A stretch of DNA of 6,496 nt, taken from positions 1 through 6,496 of the forward strand of contig CAZHJE010000039.1 in NCBI GenBank assembly GCA_964532965.1, written 5' to 3'. A model generated the notes under the pieces. That model saw only the letters and a list, made by a program, of their open reading frames with translations. It did no database searches and was not told the origin of the DNA. This DNA comes from CAZHJE01 sp964532965. Lineage in GTDB: Bacteria; Patescibacteriota; WWE3; UBA101185; UBA10185. A program made the translations under genes and the position numbers. Positions 1 through 5,338 of this stretch are shown piece after piece; positions within the stretch are counted from its first letter, which is position 1; each line of letters opens with the position of its first letter.

Positions 1-39
1 CGCATTAACTGGTTGAGTATTTTCTTGCATATTATCCAA
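1..39 (-). CDS. 5' end of an unidentified gene, running off the left edge
   Basis: Only the first 13 codons are inside the window, reading MDNMQENTQPVNA on the minus strand. A perfect AGGAGG Shine-Dalgarno sequence lies at 48-53, eight bases before the TTG at 39-37. An in-frame ATG at 30-28 would be 17 bases from it, so TTG is the better start. The visible residues are polar and show no signal peptide or recognisable motif. The gene diverges from the tRNA gene and has a possible -10 box at 64-69. The family cannot be named from 13 residues. That this is a real gene rests only on the ribosome binding site and the open frame. Confidence 0.55.
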   Translation of the reverse strand, partial: MDNMQENTQPVNA

Positions 40-47
40 TGTACTCA

Positions 48-53
48 CCTCCT
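48..53 (-). promoter_or_regulatory. Strong Shine-Dalgarno sequence deciding a TTG start
   Basis: The minus strand reads AGGAGG here, the full anti-16S complement, with an 8-base spacer to TTG at 39-37. It favours TTG over the downstream ATG at 30-28. It contrasts with the plus-strand protein genes of the window, which have no Shine-Dalgarno sequence. Confidence 0.75.
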
Positions 54-63
54 ATCTATTTTA

Positions 64-69
64 ATTATA
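64..69 (-). promoter_or_regulatory. Probable -10 box of the left-edge gene
   Basis: The minus strand reads TATAAT, a perfect -10 consensus, 10 bases before the Shine-Dalgarno sequence. This would give a leader of roughly 20 bases. No good -35 hexamer is seen; the expected place, about 87-92, is occupied by the inverted repeat at 82-103. Confidence 0.5.
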
Positions 70-81
70 TACTAATCAACT

Positions 82-103
82 ACTACCAGCTAGCTCAGGT
101 AGT
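82..103. promoter_or_regulatory. Inverted repeat, candidate operator at the -35 region
   Basis: ACTACC (82-87) and GGTAGT (98-103) form a perfect 6-bp inverted repeat around a 10-base spacer that itself contains the palindrome AGCTAGCT (88-95). It is centred on the place where the -35 element of the leftward gene should be, and lies upstream of the tRNA promoter. On the plus strand it is followed by TTTT, so a weak terminator is an alternative reading. The operator role is inferred from position only. Confidence 0.35.
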
Positions 104-109
104 TTTAAG

Positions 110-139
110 TTAAGAAATTTCAAGTTTAAGTGTTAAAAT
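110..139 (+). promoter_or_regulatory. Promoter of tRNA-Pro
   Basis: TGTTAAAAT at 131-139 is an extended -10 element (TG, one base, then TAAAAT). TTAAGA at 110-115 is a 4/6 match to the -35 consensus, 18 bases upstream. Transcription would start near 146, giving a short 5' leader before the mature tRNA at 161. Fifteen bases from 131 are nearly the same as the promoter of the aminotransferase gene at 4136. Confidence 0.55.
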
Positions 140-160
140 ACATATGCTTAACTGGTATAT

Positions 161-237
161 CGGGGTGTAGCGCAGTTGGTTAGCGCGTTCGCATGGGGTG
201 CGAGAGGTCGCAGGTTCGAGTCCTGTCACCCCGACCA
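161..237 (+). tRNA. tRNA-Pro, anticodon GGG
   Basis: The cloverleaf is complete. The acceptor stem CGGGGTG (161-167) pairs with CACCCCG (227-233). The D stem is GCGC/GCGC (170-173 with 183-186), the anticodon stem is 188-192 with 200-204, and the T stem is 210-214 with 222-226 around TTCGAGT. The seven-base anticodon loop ATGGGGT places GGG at 195-197, followed by G37, as is usual in proline tRNAs that decode CCC/CCU. The first base pair C1-G72 also fits bacterial tRNA-Pro. The discriminator is A234 and CCA (235-237) is encoded in the DNA. The antisense strand gives a spurious reading frame whose peptide (TGLEPATSRTP) is an artefact commonly annotated over tRNA-Pro genes. Confidence 0.97.
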
Positions 238-239
238 GG

Positions 240-280
240 AAACTGGTAAGCAAACCTTTAGGTTTGGTTGGCAGTTTTTT
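240..280 (+). terminator. Intrinsic terminator after tRNA-Pro
   Basis: CAAACC (251-256) and GGTTTG (261-266) form a 6-bp stem with a TTTA loop. An outer stem AACTG (241-245) with CAGTT (272-276) extends it through a partly mismatched middle. The run of six T at 275-280 completes a rho-independent terminator. It begins three bases after the CCA, so the tRNA is transcribed as a single-gene unit. Confidence 0.85.
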
Positions 281-339
281 GATACCGTTCAACAATGAAA
301 GGATAACCAAAACAGATCGTTGCATTGATCATCTCATTA

Positions 340-348
340 TGATACGAT
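340..348 (+). promoter_or_regulatory. Extended -10 promoter of the Fic gene, leaderless
   Basis: TGATACGAT comprises TG, one base, then TACGAT, and ends exactly six bases before the ATG at 355. TTGCAT (320-325) is a 3/6 -35 match with a 17-base spacer. Transcription would begin at or next to the ATG. There is no Shine-Dalgarno sequence between 330 and 354. The region 281-339 shows nothing else clear apart from this possible -35. Confidence 0.5.
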
Positions 349-354
349 ACATTA

Positions 355-1401
355 ATGAAAAAACTCACGCCTAGACAACATAGAATACTCCAAGAACTAG
401 CTACACAAAGCTTATCTAGAGCGGAGATTGAATTACTATTGGAAGAGACCTATAATATCTCAAAGGCTACAGTTGTAAGAGATCTATCGGAACTAATTGA
501 TGCTAATTTAATAAAGCAAGAGGGTGCCGGACCAGCAACTTATTATAGACTTTCAGATTTTCCAAAGAATTTACCCATTATAGATTTGGATAAGTATTTT
601 GAGACCGAAGCAGACAACAGAACTATTGTTGGTAACAACTTTGAACCCAAACTGATTGAAACAGTTGAAACTTGGATTACTAGTAAAGAGCTTTCTAAGT
701 TTGATGTGAGTATGATAAAGTTCCGTTCACTAACCGCGAGGAAAACCCCAACTGAAGTTAAAAAAGAGCTTGAACGATTAATAATCGAGTTTAGCTGGAA
801 GTCTTCTAAAATCGAAGGTAATACTTATTCTTTGCTTGATACCGAAAATCTTTTAAAAAATAACATTATAGCTGATGCAAAGACAAAAGAAGAAACTCAA
901 ATGGTCCGAAATCACAAGACAGCCTTTGAATATATTCGTGATAATCTAAACGATTTCATCGAATTTAATATCTCTACTATGATTACGTTGCATAACATAT
1001 TGATGCAAAATCTGGATGTTTCAAAAGGATTGCGGGCCCACGGCGTTGGTATTTCGGGTACCAACTACACTCCTCTAGACAACAAATATCAAATTGAAGA
1101 CGCATTAGACAAGCTTTCTAACAAACTTTCTAAAGTGGCCTCCCCAGTAGTTAAGGCCTTTTCATCTCTTGTATTTATTTCGTATATTCAGCCTTTTGCA
1201 GATGGCAACAAGAGAACAGCACGGTTGTTAAGTAACGGCATACTCCTTGCAAACGATTATTATCCACTATCATATAGAAGTGTTGACGAGGTTGAATACA
1301 AAAAAGCTCTTATTATATTTTATGAGCAGCACAACATATATTATTTTAAAGAAATATTTAAAAACCAGTATCAGTTCTCTGTGAAAAACTACTTTATATA
1401 G
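355..1401 (+). CDS. Winged-helix and Fic-domain protein with a His-to-Gln catalytic change
   Basis: Residues 1-67 look like a winged helix-turn-helix; ISKATVVRDLSELIDANLIK (35-54) would include the recognition helix. A Fic domain follows, about 110-345. Fic enzymes usually transfer AMP from ATP to hydroxyl groups of target proteins. The core motif, normally HPFx(D/E)GNGRxxR, reads QPFADGNKRTAR at 279-290, so the catalytic His is Gln279 and the third Gly is Lys286. SSKIEG (150-155) fits the (S/T)xxxE(G/N) inhibitory motif placed N-terminal to the Fic core, as in class II Fic proteins. Length is normal for HTH-Fic proteins. The gene stands alone, with a leaderless promoter and its neighbour's promoter after it. 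Without His it may not AMPylate by the usual mechanism; Gln at this place may be typical of its subfamily. Family assignment is firm; activity and target are unknown. Confidence 0.9.
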   Translation: MKKLTPRQHRILQELATQSLSRAEIELLLEETYNISKATVVRDLSELIDANLIKQEGAGPATYYRLSDFPKNLPIIDLDKYFETEADNRTIVGNNFEPKLIETVETWITSKELSKFDVSMIKFRSLTARKTPTEVKKELERLIIEFSWKSSKIEGNTYSLLDTENLLKNNIIADAKTKEETQMVRNHKTAFEYIRDNLNDFIEFNISTMITLHNILMQNLDVSKGLRAHGVGISGTNYTPLDNKYQIEDALDKLSNKLSKVASPVVKAFSSLVFISYIQPFADGNKRTARLLSNGILLANDYYPLSYRSVDEVEYKKALIIFYEQHNIYYFKEIFKNQYQFSVKNYFI

Positions 1402-1437
1402 GACCAATCGCATTTCGACCTTGTTTCCTAATAAGAG

Positions 1438-1446
1438 TGATACAAT
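1438..1446 (+). promoter_or_regulatory. Extended -10 promoter of the nucleotidyltransferase gene, leaderless
   Basis: TGATACAAT comprises TG, one base, then TACAAT (5/6 to consensus), and ends six bases before the ATG at 1453. No convincing -35 is present, which an extended -10 does not need. No ribosome binding site lies before the ATG. Confidence 0.55.
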
Positions 1447-1452
1447 TTTAGT

Positions 1453-2187
1453 ATGGATATGCCTATTTTCGAGACAGCAGAAGAGACTTTAAGGTATCTT
1501 TTCAATGAAAATATATCCCTACAAGATTTAATTACCAAGGCCTATGGTAAGCAGTTTTATTCAGAGGTAGCGCCGCTTTTTAAAGACATTGCTCTTGGGG
1601 GTTCGCCAATTTACGGATTAGCAACGCAAGAATCCGATGTTGATATTTTGGTTTATACATCTTCGTTAGAAAAGGTTGCTAATATACTCCGCTCAAATCA
1701 CATTGACTTTGAATTTGAAAAATTCCCTGCTAATTTAGATTTGTTAGGAACAAGAAATAGCATTACTATCTCTTCAAACTCATATAAGAACAGAAACATA
1801 GAAATATATCTTGAAGAAGCACCCATTAAAATGCAAAAACTTCCCATACACTCACAATTTTTAAAAGAGAAATTTCTTGGTAATAAAGAGATGTATTTTC
1901 ACATTAAAAAACTAAAACATTTAGCAGAATGTGGTGATCCTGATGGGTATAGAAAAGCACACATTTTTATTTTTGAATTAGAGATGATCAAAGATTCAGG
2001 TTTTTTACCACAAAAAGAAGAAACATCACATTTGGGATATAAATACCCTAAGTGGGAAGGAAAAGTTTCACCCTTTGATTGGATTTACTTAAAAAAAGTC
2101 TTTGGATTGCCGAAAGCCAAAAAAATATGTCAAGACATTGAGAATCAGCTTAAAACTCATGTACACAGTATAAACGACACTTACTAG
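1453..2187 (+). CDS. Polymerase-beta-type nucleotidyltransferase family protein
   Basis: Residues 46-68 carry the signature of the nucleotidyltransferase fold: a strand ending in GGS (49-51), a loop, then DVD (62-64), whose two Asp residues would hold the catalytic metal. The third acidic position, usually Asp on a later strand, is probably Glu117 in RNIEIYL. Residues 145-185 look helical and may form the C-terminal helical part seen in MNT- and kanamycin-nucleotidyltransferase-like proteins. No HEPN partner gene is adjacent, so a MNT-HEPN toxin pair is not supported. The substrate could be a small molecule such as an antibiotic, or a protein or RNA; the sequence does not decide. The gene follows the Fic gene by 51 bases but has its own promoter, and it converges with the acetyltransferase gene. 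Confidence 0.75.
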   Translation: MDMPIFETAEETLRYLFNENISLQDLITKAYGKQFYSEVAPLFKDIALGGSPIYGLATQESDVDILVYTSSLEKVANILRSNHIDFEFEKFPANLDLLGTRNSITISSNSYKNRNIEIYLEEAPIKMQKLPIHSQFLKEKFLGNKEMYFHIKKLKHLAECGDPDGYRKAHIFIFELEMIKDSGFLPQKEETSHLGYKYPKWEGKVSPFDWIYLKKVFGLPKAKKICQDIENQLKTHVHSINDTY

Positions 2188-2189
2188 CG

Positions 2190-2217
2190 ACTTTTAAATC
2201 TAAAAATTTTCAAAAGT
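2190..2217. terminator. Weak AT-rich hairpin between convergent genes
   Basis: ACTTTT (2190-2195) and AAAAGT (2212-2217) form a 6-bp inverted repeat around a 16-base AT-rich spacer. It lies at the junction of two convergent genes, and the right arm overlaps the last codons of the acetyltransferase. It could act as a weak bidirectional terminator, but it has little GC content and a large loop. Confidence 0.25.
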
Positions 2218-2683
2218 ACCATTTAAAAATGTTTGTGGGTGTATCGTATTCTTCATTAATTTCAGTTACACTAACTGGAAATGTTTGAGCTAATTTATTT
2301 ACTATACTAATAGAACCAATGTTATTATTTTCGACTTCAATTTTTAGTCGAGTTATTTTAAGCTTGTTTCTGCAATCGTCAAAAGCCACTTTTGCTAATT
2401 GGTAACCAAATCCCTTTTTTTGATATTCAGGAAATATTGTGTATCCAAGTTCGGCAAGTCCATCATCTTTATGCCACAGTTCTGCAAACCCTATTAAAGC
2501 TTCGTCCAAATGAGCCACCCAAATCGCCTTCCTAGACGTTATTAATTTACTTAATTCTTGATAGGAAAAGTCACGGCCGTATCTTTGATTAAATAAATCA
2601 ACACCGGCCTGTGTTTTTAACAATGCTTTAGTTTTGTTTTTTAACTCTTTTATGTCTTTGGAATTAGCAACTTTCGTTATCAT
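2210..2683 (-). CDS. GNAT family N-acetyltransferase
   Basis: The protein has 157 residues, a usual size for a single GNAT domain that transfers an acetyl group from acetyl-CoA to an amine. The acetyl-CoA pyrophosphate-binding motif (Q/R)xxGx(G/A) is Q88-KK-G91-F-G93, preceded by the strand AELGYTIFPE (77-86) and followed by the helix YQLAKVAFDDC. The later ENNNIGSISIVNKLA (118-132) fits the motif B region, with Asn and Ser before a helix. The substrate is unknown; the arrangement resembles RimJ/RimL-type acetyltransferases. The ATG at 2683-2681 is seven bases from a perfect TATAAT (2691-2696, minus strand), and no Shine-Dalgarno sequence is seen, so this gene also appears leaderless. It diverges from the decarboxylase-like gene. 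Its TGA stop argues against a recoded TGA. Confidence 0.88.
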   Translation of the reverse strand: MITKVANSKDIKELKNKTKALLKTQAGVDLFNQRYGRDFSYQELSKLITSRKAIWVAHLDEALIGFAELWHKDDGLAELGYTIFPEYQKKGFGYQLAKVAFDDCRNKLKITRLKIEVENNNIGSISIVNKLAQTFPVSVTEINEEYDTPTNIFKWYF

Positions 2684-2690
2684 TGCAGTT

Positions 2691-2696
2691 ATTATA
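2691..2696 (-). promoter_or_regulatory. -10 box of the acetyltransferase gene
   Basis: The minus strand reads TATAAT, a perfect consensus, seven bases before the ATG at 2683. Transcription would start at or near the start codon. It faces away from the -10 box at 2729-2734 in a 57-bp intergenic region shared by the two divergent genes. Confidence 0.55.
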
Positions 2697-2725
2697 CATA
2701 TATTAAGAAAGTATGATATATTGCT

Positions 2726-2734
2726 TGTTAAACT
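2726..2734 (+). promoter_or_regulatory. Extended -10 promoter of the decarboxylase-like gene, leaderless
   Basis: TGTTAAACT comprises TG, one base, then TAAACT (4/6 to consensus), and ends six bases before the ATG at 2741. An alternative -10, TATGAT at 2712-2717, would give a leader of roughly 17 bases without a Shine-Dalgarno sequence. The six-base spacing shared with three other genes favours the first reading. Confidence 0.45.
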
Positions 2735-2740
2735 TAAAGT

Positions 2741-4090
2741 ATGAATGACACTTCATCAATTGCCAACCTAGAATTCAAACTAACAAAAAAGGGTAATCCA
2801 AATGCCCTAAAAATAGCTAAAAGATTTGTAGATAAAAATCGGTTAAAAAAGGACAACCTTTTTGCATTTTATGAACCAATTGCTGTAGAGCCTGCTTATC
2901 TTAGACTACGGGAAGAAATGCAATTGTATGGTGGTCATGATTTGTTTAGTGCCTTTTGTTATCAAGGCACCATAGAGTATATAGATAAAGCAATAAAGGA
3001 GACTGCCCATGCATTTTTAGGGTGGTCAGAAAAACATGTTGGTGGCACCTCTTTTCAGTCGGCAACGCTAGCAGCACAACACTTGCTTATTGTAGCCATA
3101 CAAAAATACCACTTAAATCACAACAAGGACTATATTAAAAATGGGATCGATAATACTCTAAGAAAACCCGTTATTTTGGCACCTATACACGCACACTTTA
3201 TTGTAGAAAAAATTGCTATGGCAACGGGACTTGGTAAAAACAATTGCAGATACTATAGCTTAACAAAAGCTTATGATACTGATTTAAGCTCTCTCAAAAA
3301 GAAGCTTTCAAGGATAGAAAAAAATAGGGAGCATGTAGTTTTAAATTTAATGTTTGGTGCTGGATGCACTACTCGAGGTTTAAACCAAAACATAGAACAG
3401 GTTGTAAGAGAAGTACGAAAACACAATGCGAGTACATACAACGTTGTTGATGCCGCACCACATTTTTTTAATGAATGGGCACAGGATACACTTAATGTAA
3501 GCGCCGAATTTGTAGATGCTGTGATGGTAAACCCACAAAAGATTGGGGTTCCTTTAGGTGCTACAATTTTGTACCTAAAAAACATCAATGATCTTAGTTA
3601 CTTCCAAAATGCATATACAGAATCTAATAACAGATTGGACACAATAGCACGAGGATCTTGGCTTATCACAAAAGATATTTCTTCCACGCTTGCATTCTTT
3701 ATAAATTTACAAAAAATGGGTTTAAATTGGTTAAGAAAAGAACGTTTACATGTAGTAAATCTGGCTGACTATTTTAGAGTACTTTTGGAAAAAAGTTCTG
3801 AATACAGCTTATTACCGAGCCGGAACACTGTAGTCCCTTTTATGGTGAGGAGTAATATGGGCAATAAGACAATTGCCGAAAAAACAAATTTTGGAGGAAA
3901 ATACTTTATAACGTACGATCCAGAATTACGCATTCATAGTAAAAAAGAATTAGACAAGGCCGAAAGCCAATACTACAAAATGGGATATAGCGAATATGAT
4001 GGGTTATGGGTTAACTTTTACCCATTTCATAAGAAAGAAGATGTTGAAAAATTATTTGAATATTTAATTAGGACAGCAAAAGAGTTATAA
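2741..4090 (+). CDS. PLP-dependent group II decarboxylase-like enzyme
   Basis: The 449 residues resemble fold-type I PLP enzymes of the glutamate/aromatic amino acid decarboxylase group. In order: GGTSFQSATLAAQHLL (101-116) matches the phosphate-binding loop and helix; APIHAH (147-152) supplies the His that would stack on the PLP ring; VVDAAPHFF (235-243) gives Asp237, which would hold the pyridine nitrogen, and His241; and VNPQKIGVPLGATILYL (263-279) carries the expected Schiff-base Lys267, in NPQK where decarboxylases usually have HK. The C-terminal part (about 310-449) fits the small domain. The reaction is probably amino acid decarboxylation or a related step; the substrate is unknown. 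The gene is 60 bases upstream of an aminotransferase gene that has its own promoter, so a shared pathway is possible but unproven. The start is set by the promoter spacing. Confidence 0.78.
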   Translation: MNDTSSIANLEFKLTKKGNPNALKIAKRFVDKNRLKKDNLFAFYEPIAVEPAYLRLREEMQLYGGHDLFSAFCYQGTIEYIDKAIKETAHAFLGWSEKHVGGTSFQSATLAAQHLLIVAIQKYHLNHNKDYIKNGIDNTLRKPVILAPIHAHFIVEKIAMATGLGKNNCRYYSLTKAYDTDLSSLKKKLSRIEKNREHVVLNLMFGAGCTTRGLNQNIEQVVREVRKHNASTYNVVDAAPHFFNEWAQDTLNVSAEFVDAVMVNPQKIGVPLGATILYLKNINDLSYFQNAYTESNNRLDTIARGSWLITKDISSTLAFFINLQKMGLNWLRKERLHVVNLADYFRVLLEKSSEYSLLPSRNTVVPFMVRSNMGNKTIAEKTNFGGKYFITYDPELRIHSKKELDKAESQYYKMGYSEYDGLWVNFYPFHKKEDVEKLFEYLIRTAKEL

Positions 4091-4099
4091 ACACATTCT

Positions 4100-4114
4100 G
4101 CTATAGGCAACCAG
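4100..4114 (+). repeat. Short intergenic repeat, copy 1
   Basis: GCTATAGGCAACCAG lies nine bases after the stop of the decarboxylase-like gene and matches the copy at 5300-5314 in 13 of 15 positions. No strong hairpin or T-run is attached. Its role is unknown, and a chance match is possible. Confidence 0.35.
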
Positions 4115-4135
4115 TAAAATAGGTAGAGTTTTTAA

Positions 4136-4144
4136 TGTTAAAAT
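4136..4144 (+). promoter_or_regulatory. Extended -10 promoter of the aminotransferase gene, leaderless
   Basis: TGTTAAAAT comprises TG, one base, then TAAAAT (5/6 to consensus), and ends six bases before the ATG at 4151. The sequence continues as GCATAT to the start codon. It is almost identical to the tRNA-Pro promoter at 131-145. No Shine-Dalgarno sequence is present. Confidence 0.6.
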
Positions 4145-4150
4145 GCATAT

Positions 4151-5269
4151 ATGAAAATAAAGCCATTTGAATTAGAAAAATATTTTGCAAAATATGAATT
4201 TTCTGCGCCTTATCTGCTAAGTTGCTCAGATGCAGAACCTCTAACGTTAAAAGAATTATTAGAACTAGCTGACGACGAAACAACTAATTTATGGAATAAC
4301 TTATGGCTTGGATATACAGAATCAAAAGGACACCCAGAATTGCTAAAAGAAATAGCTAAATTCTATAAAAACATCGATGTGGGCAACACACTAGAAGTAG
4401 TACCAGAAGAAGGAATATTTATAGCAATGAATGTTTTATTAGAAAACGGAGACCATATAGTTACAACCTTTCCTGGTTACCAATCATTATATGAGATAGC
4501 CAATTCCCTAGAATGTAAAGTCTCCCACTGGGCACCACATAACAACAGAGGGCAGTGGTCATTTAAAATAGCCGACTTAAAAAAACAAATAACGAATAGA
4601 ACAAAACTCATTGTTATAAACTTCCCCCATAATCCTACAGGGGCAACAATTTCAAAAGATGAACTAAATCAACTTATCTCAATAGCGAAAGATAACGGTA
4701 TCTTTATTTTTTCAGACGAAATGTATAGATTGCTTGAATATGATGAGGCAGAACAATTACCATCTGTGAGCGATTTATATGAAAACTCGCTATCGCTATG
4801 TGGCATGTCCAAAACATTTGCAATGGCAGGTATAAGAATTGGATGGCTAACCACACAAAACAAAGGCGTGTTTAATGGCTTAGCAACATTCAAAGACTAT
4901 ACGACTATCTGCGGCAGTGCTCCTAGTGAAATATTAGCGTTAATGGGATTACGCGCAAAAGATAAAATAGTGGAAAGAAACAAAGAAATAATTCTCAAGA
5001 ACCTAGATATATTAAATAAATTCTTTGAGAAACACACAGCTCTGCTTGAGTGGTTTCCTCCAAAAGCAGGAACAATTGGATTTCCAAAACTTAAACTAGA
5101 AACTAAAATTATAGACTTCTACAAAGACCTAGTAGATAAAAAGGGCGTGATGTTATTACCTGCCGATGTATATGGTTTTAAAGGCAATTATTTCAGAATA
5201 GGGTTCGGCAGAAGAAACATGACGCAAGCTCTGGATAAATTAGAAGATTATATAGAGGAGAATCTATAA
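4151..5269 (+). CDS. Class I/II PLP-dependent aminotransferase
   Basis: The landmarks of fold-type I aminotransferases are all present. These are LGYTESKGHPELLKEIA (53-69); TTFPGYQSLYE (105-115) with the Tyr that stacks near PLP; NFPHNPTGA (157-165) with Asn161; SDEMYRLLEY (188-197) with Asp189 and Tyr192; SLCGMSKTFAMAGIRIGWL (215-233) with the Schiff-base Lys221; and YFRIGFGR (347-354) with Arg349, which should bind the substrate carboxylate. The 372 residues are a full-length protein. It probably transfers an amino group between an amino acid and a 2-oxo acid, though some relatives (for example capreomycidine-synthase-like proteins) do cyclisation or elimination. Substrate is not decided by the sequence. 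It follows the decarboxylase-like gene with 60 bases between and has its own promoter. It converges with the ADP-ribosyltransferase-like gene. Confidence 0.93.
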   Translation: MKIKPFELEKYFAKYEFSAPYLLSCSDAEPLTLKELLELADDETTNLWNNLWLGYTESKGHPELLKEIAKFYKNIDVGNTLEVVPEEGIFIAMNVLLENGDHIVTTFPGYQSLYEIANSLECKVSHWAPHNNRGQWSFKIADLKKQITNRTKLIVINFPHNPTGATISKDELNQLISIAKDNGIFIFSDEMYRLLEYDEAEQLPSVSDLYENSLSLCGMSKTFAMAGIRIGWLTTQNKGVFNGLATFKDYTTICGSAPSEILALMGLRAKDKIVERNKEIILKNLDILNKFFEKHTALLEWFPPKAGTIGFPKLKLETKIIDFYKDLVDKKGVMLLPADVYGFKGNYFRIGFGRRNMTQALDKLEDYIEENL

Positions 5270-5299
5270 CCTTCGCTAAAAAAGTTGCAAATACAGCTC

Positions 5300-5314
5300 G
5301 CTTTGGGCAACCAG
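5300..5314 (+). repeat. Short intergenic repeat, copy 2
   Basis: GCTTTGGGCAACCAG lies 30 bases after the stop of the aminotransferase gene and matches the copy at 4100-4114 in 13 of 15 positions. GCAAC (5307-5311) within it could pair with GTTGC at 5284-5288 across an 18-base loop, a weak hairpin between convergent genes. Its role is unknown. Confidence 0.35.
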
Positions 5315-5338
5315 ATTATTTCACCTTAAACATCATAA

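Noticed and set aside
110..325. Minus-strand reading frame of 71 codons over the tRNA
   Set aside because: It is the antisense of tRNA-Pro and its terminator. Its peptide (VTGLEPATSRTP region) is an artefact commonly annotated opposite proline tRNA genes.
1453..2187. MNT-HEPN toxin-antitoxin pair
   Set aside because: No HEPN protein is encoded next to the nucleotidyltransferase; its neighbours are a Fic protein and a GNAT acetyltransferase with separate promoters.
2210..2212. Recoded TGA (Gly) as in Gracilibacteria/Absconditabacteria
   Set aside because: The TGA here ends a complete GNAT domain of normal length, and no recognised gene in the window needs an internal TGA.
3271..3588. Minus-strand reading frame of 105 codons
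   Set aside because: It lies wholly inside the decarboxylase-like gene, which has clear family motifs in the other frame. Its own translation is Cys- and Ser-rich without a recognisable domain.
4101..4283. Minus-strand reading frame of 60 codons at the aminotransferase start
   Set aside because: It overlaps the conserved N-terminus and promoter of the aminotransferase gene and has no promoter or ribosome binding site of its own.
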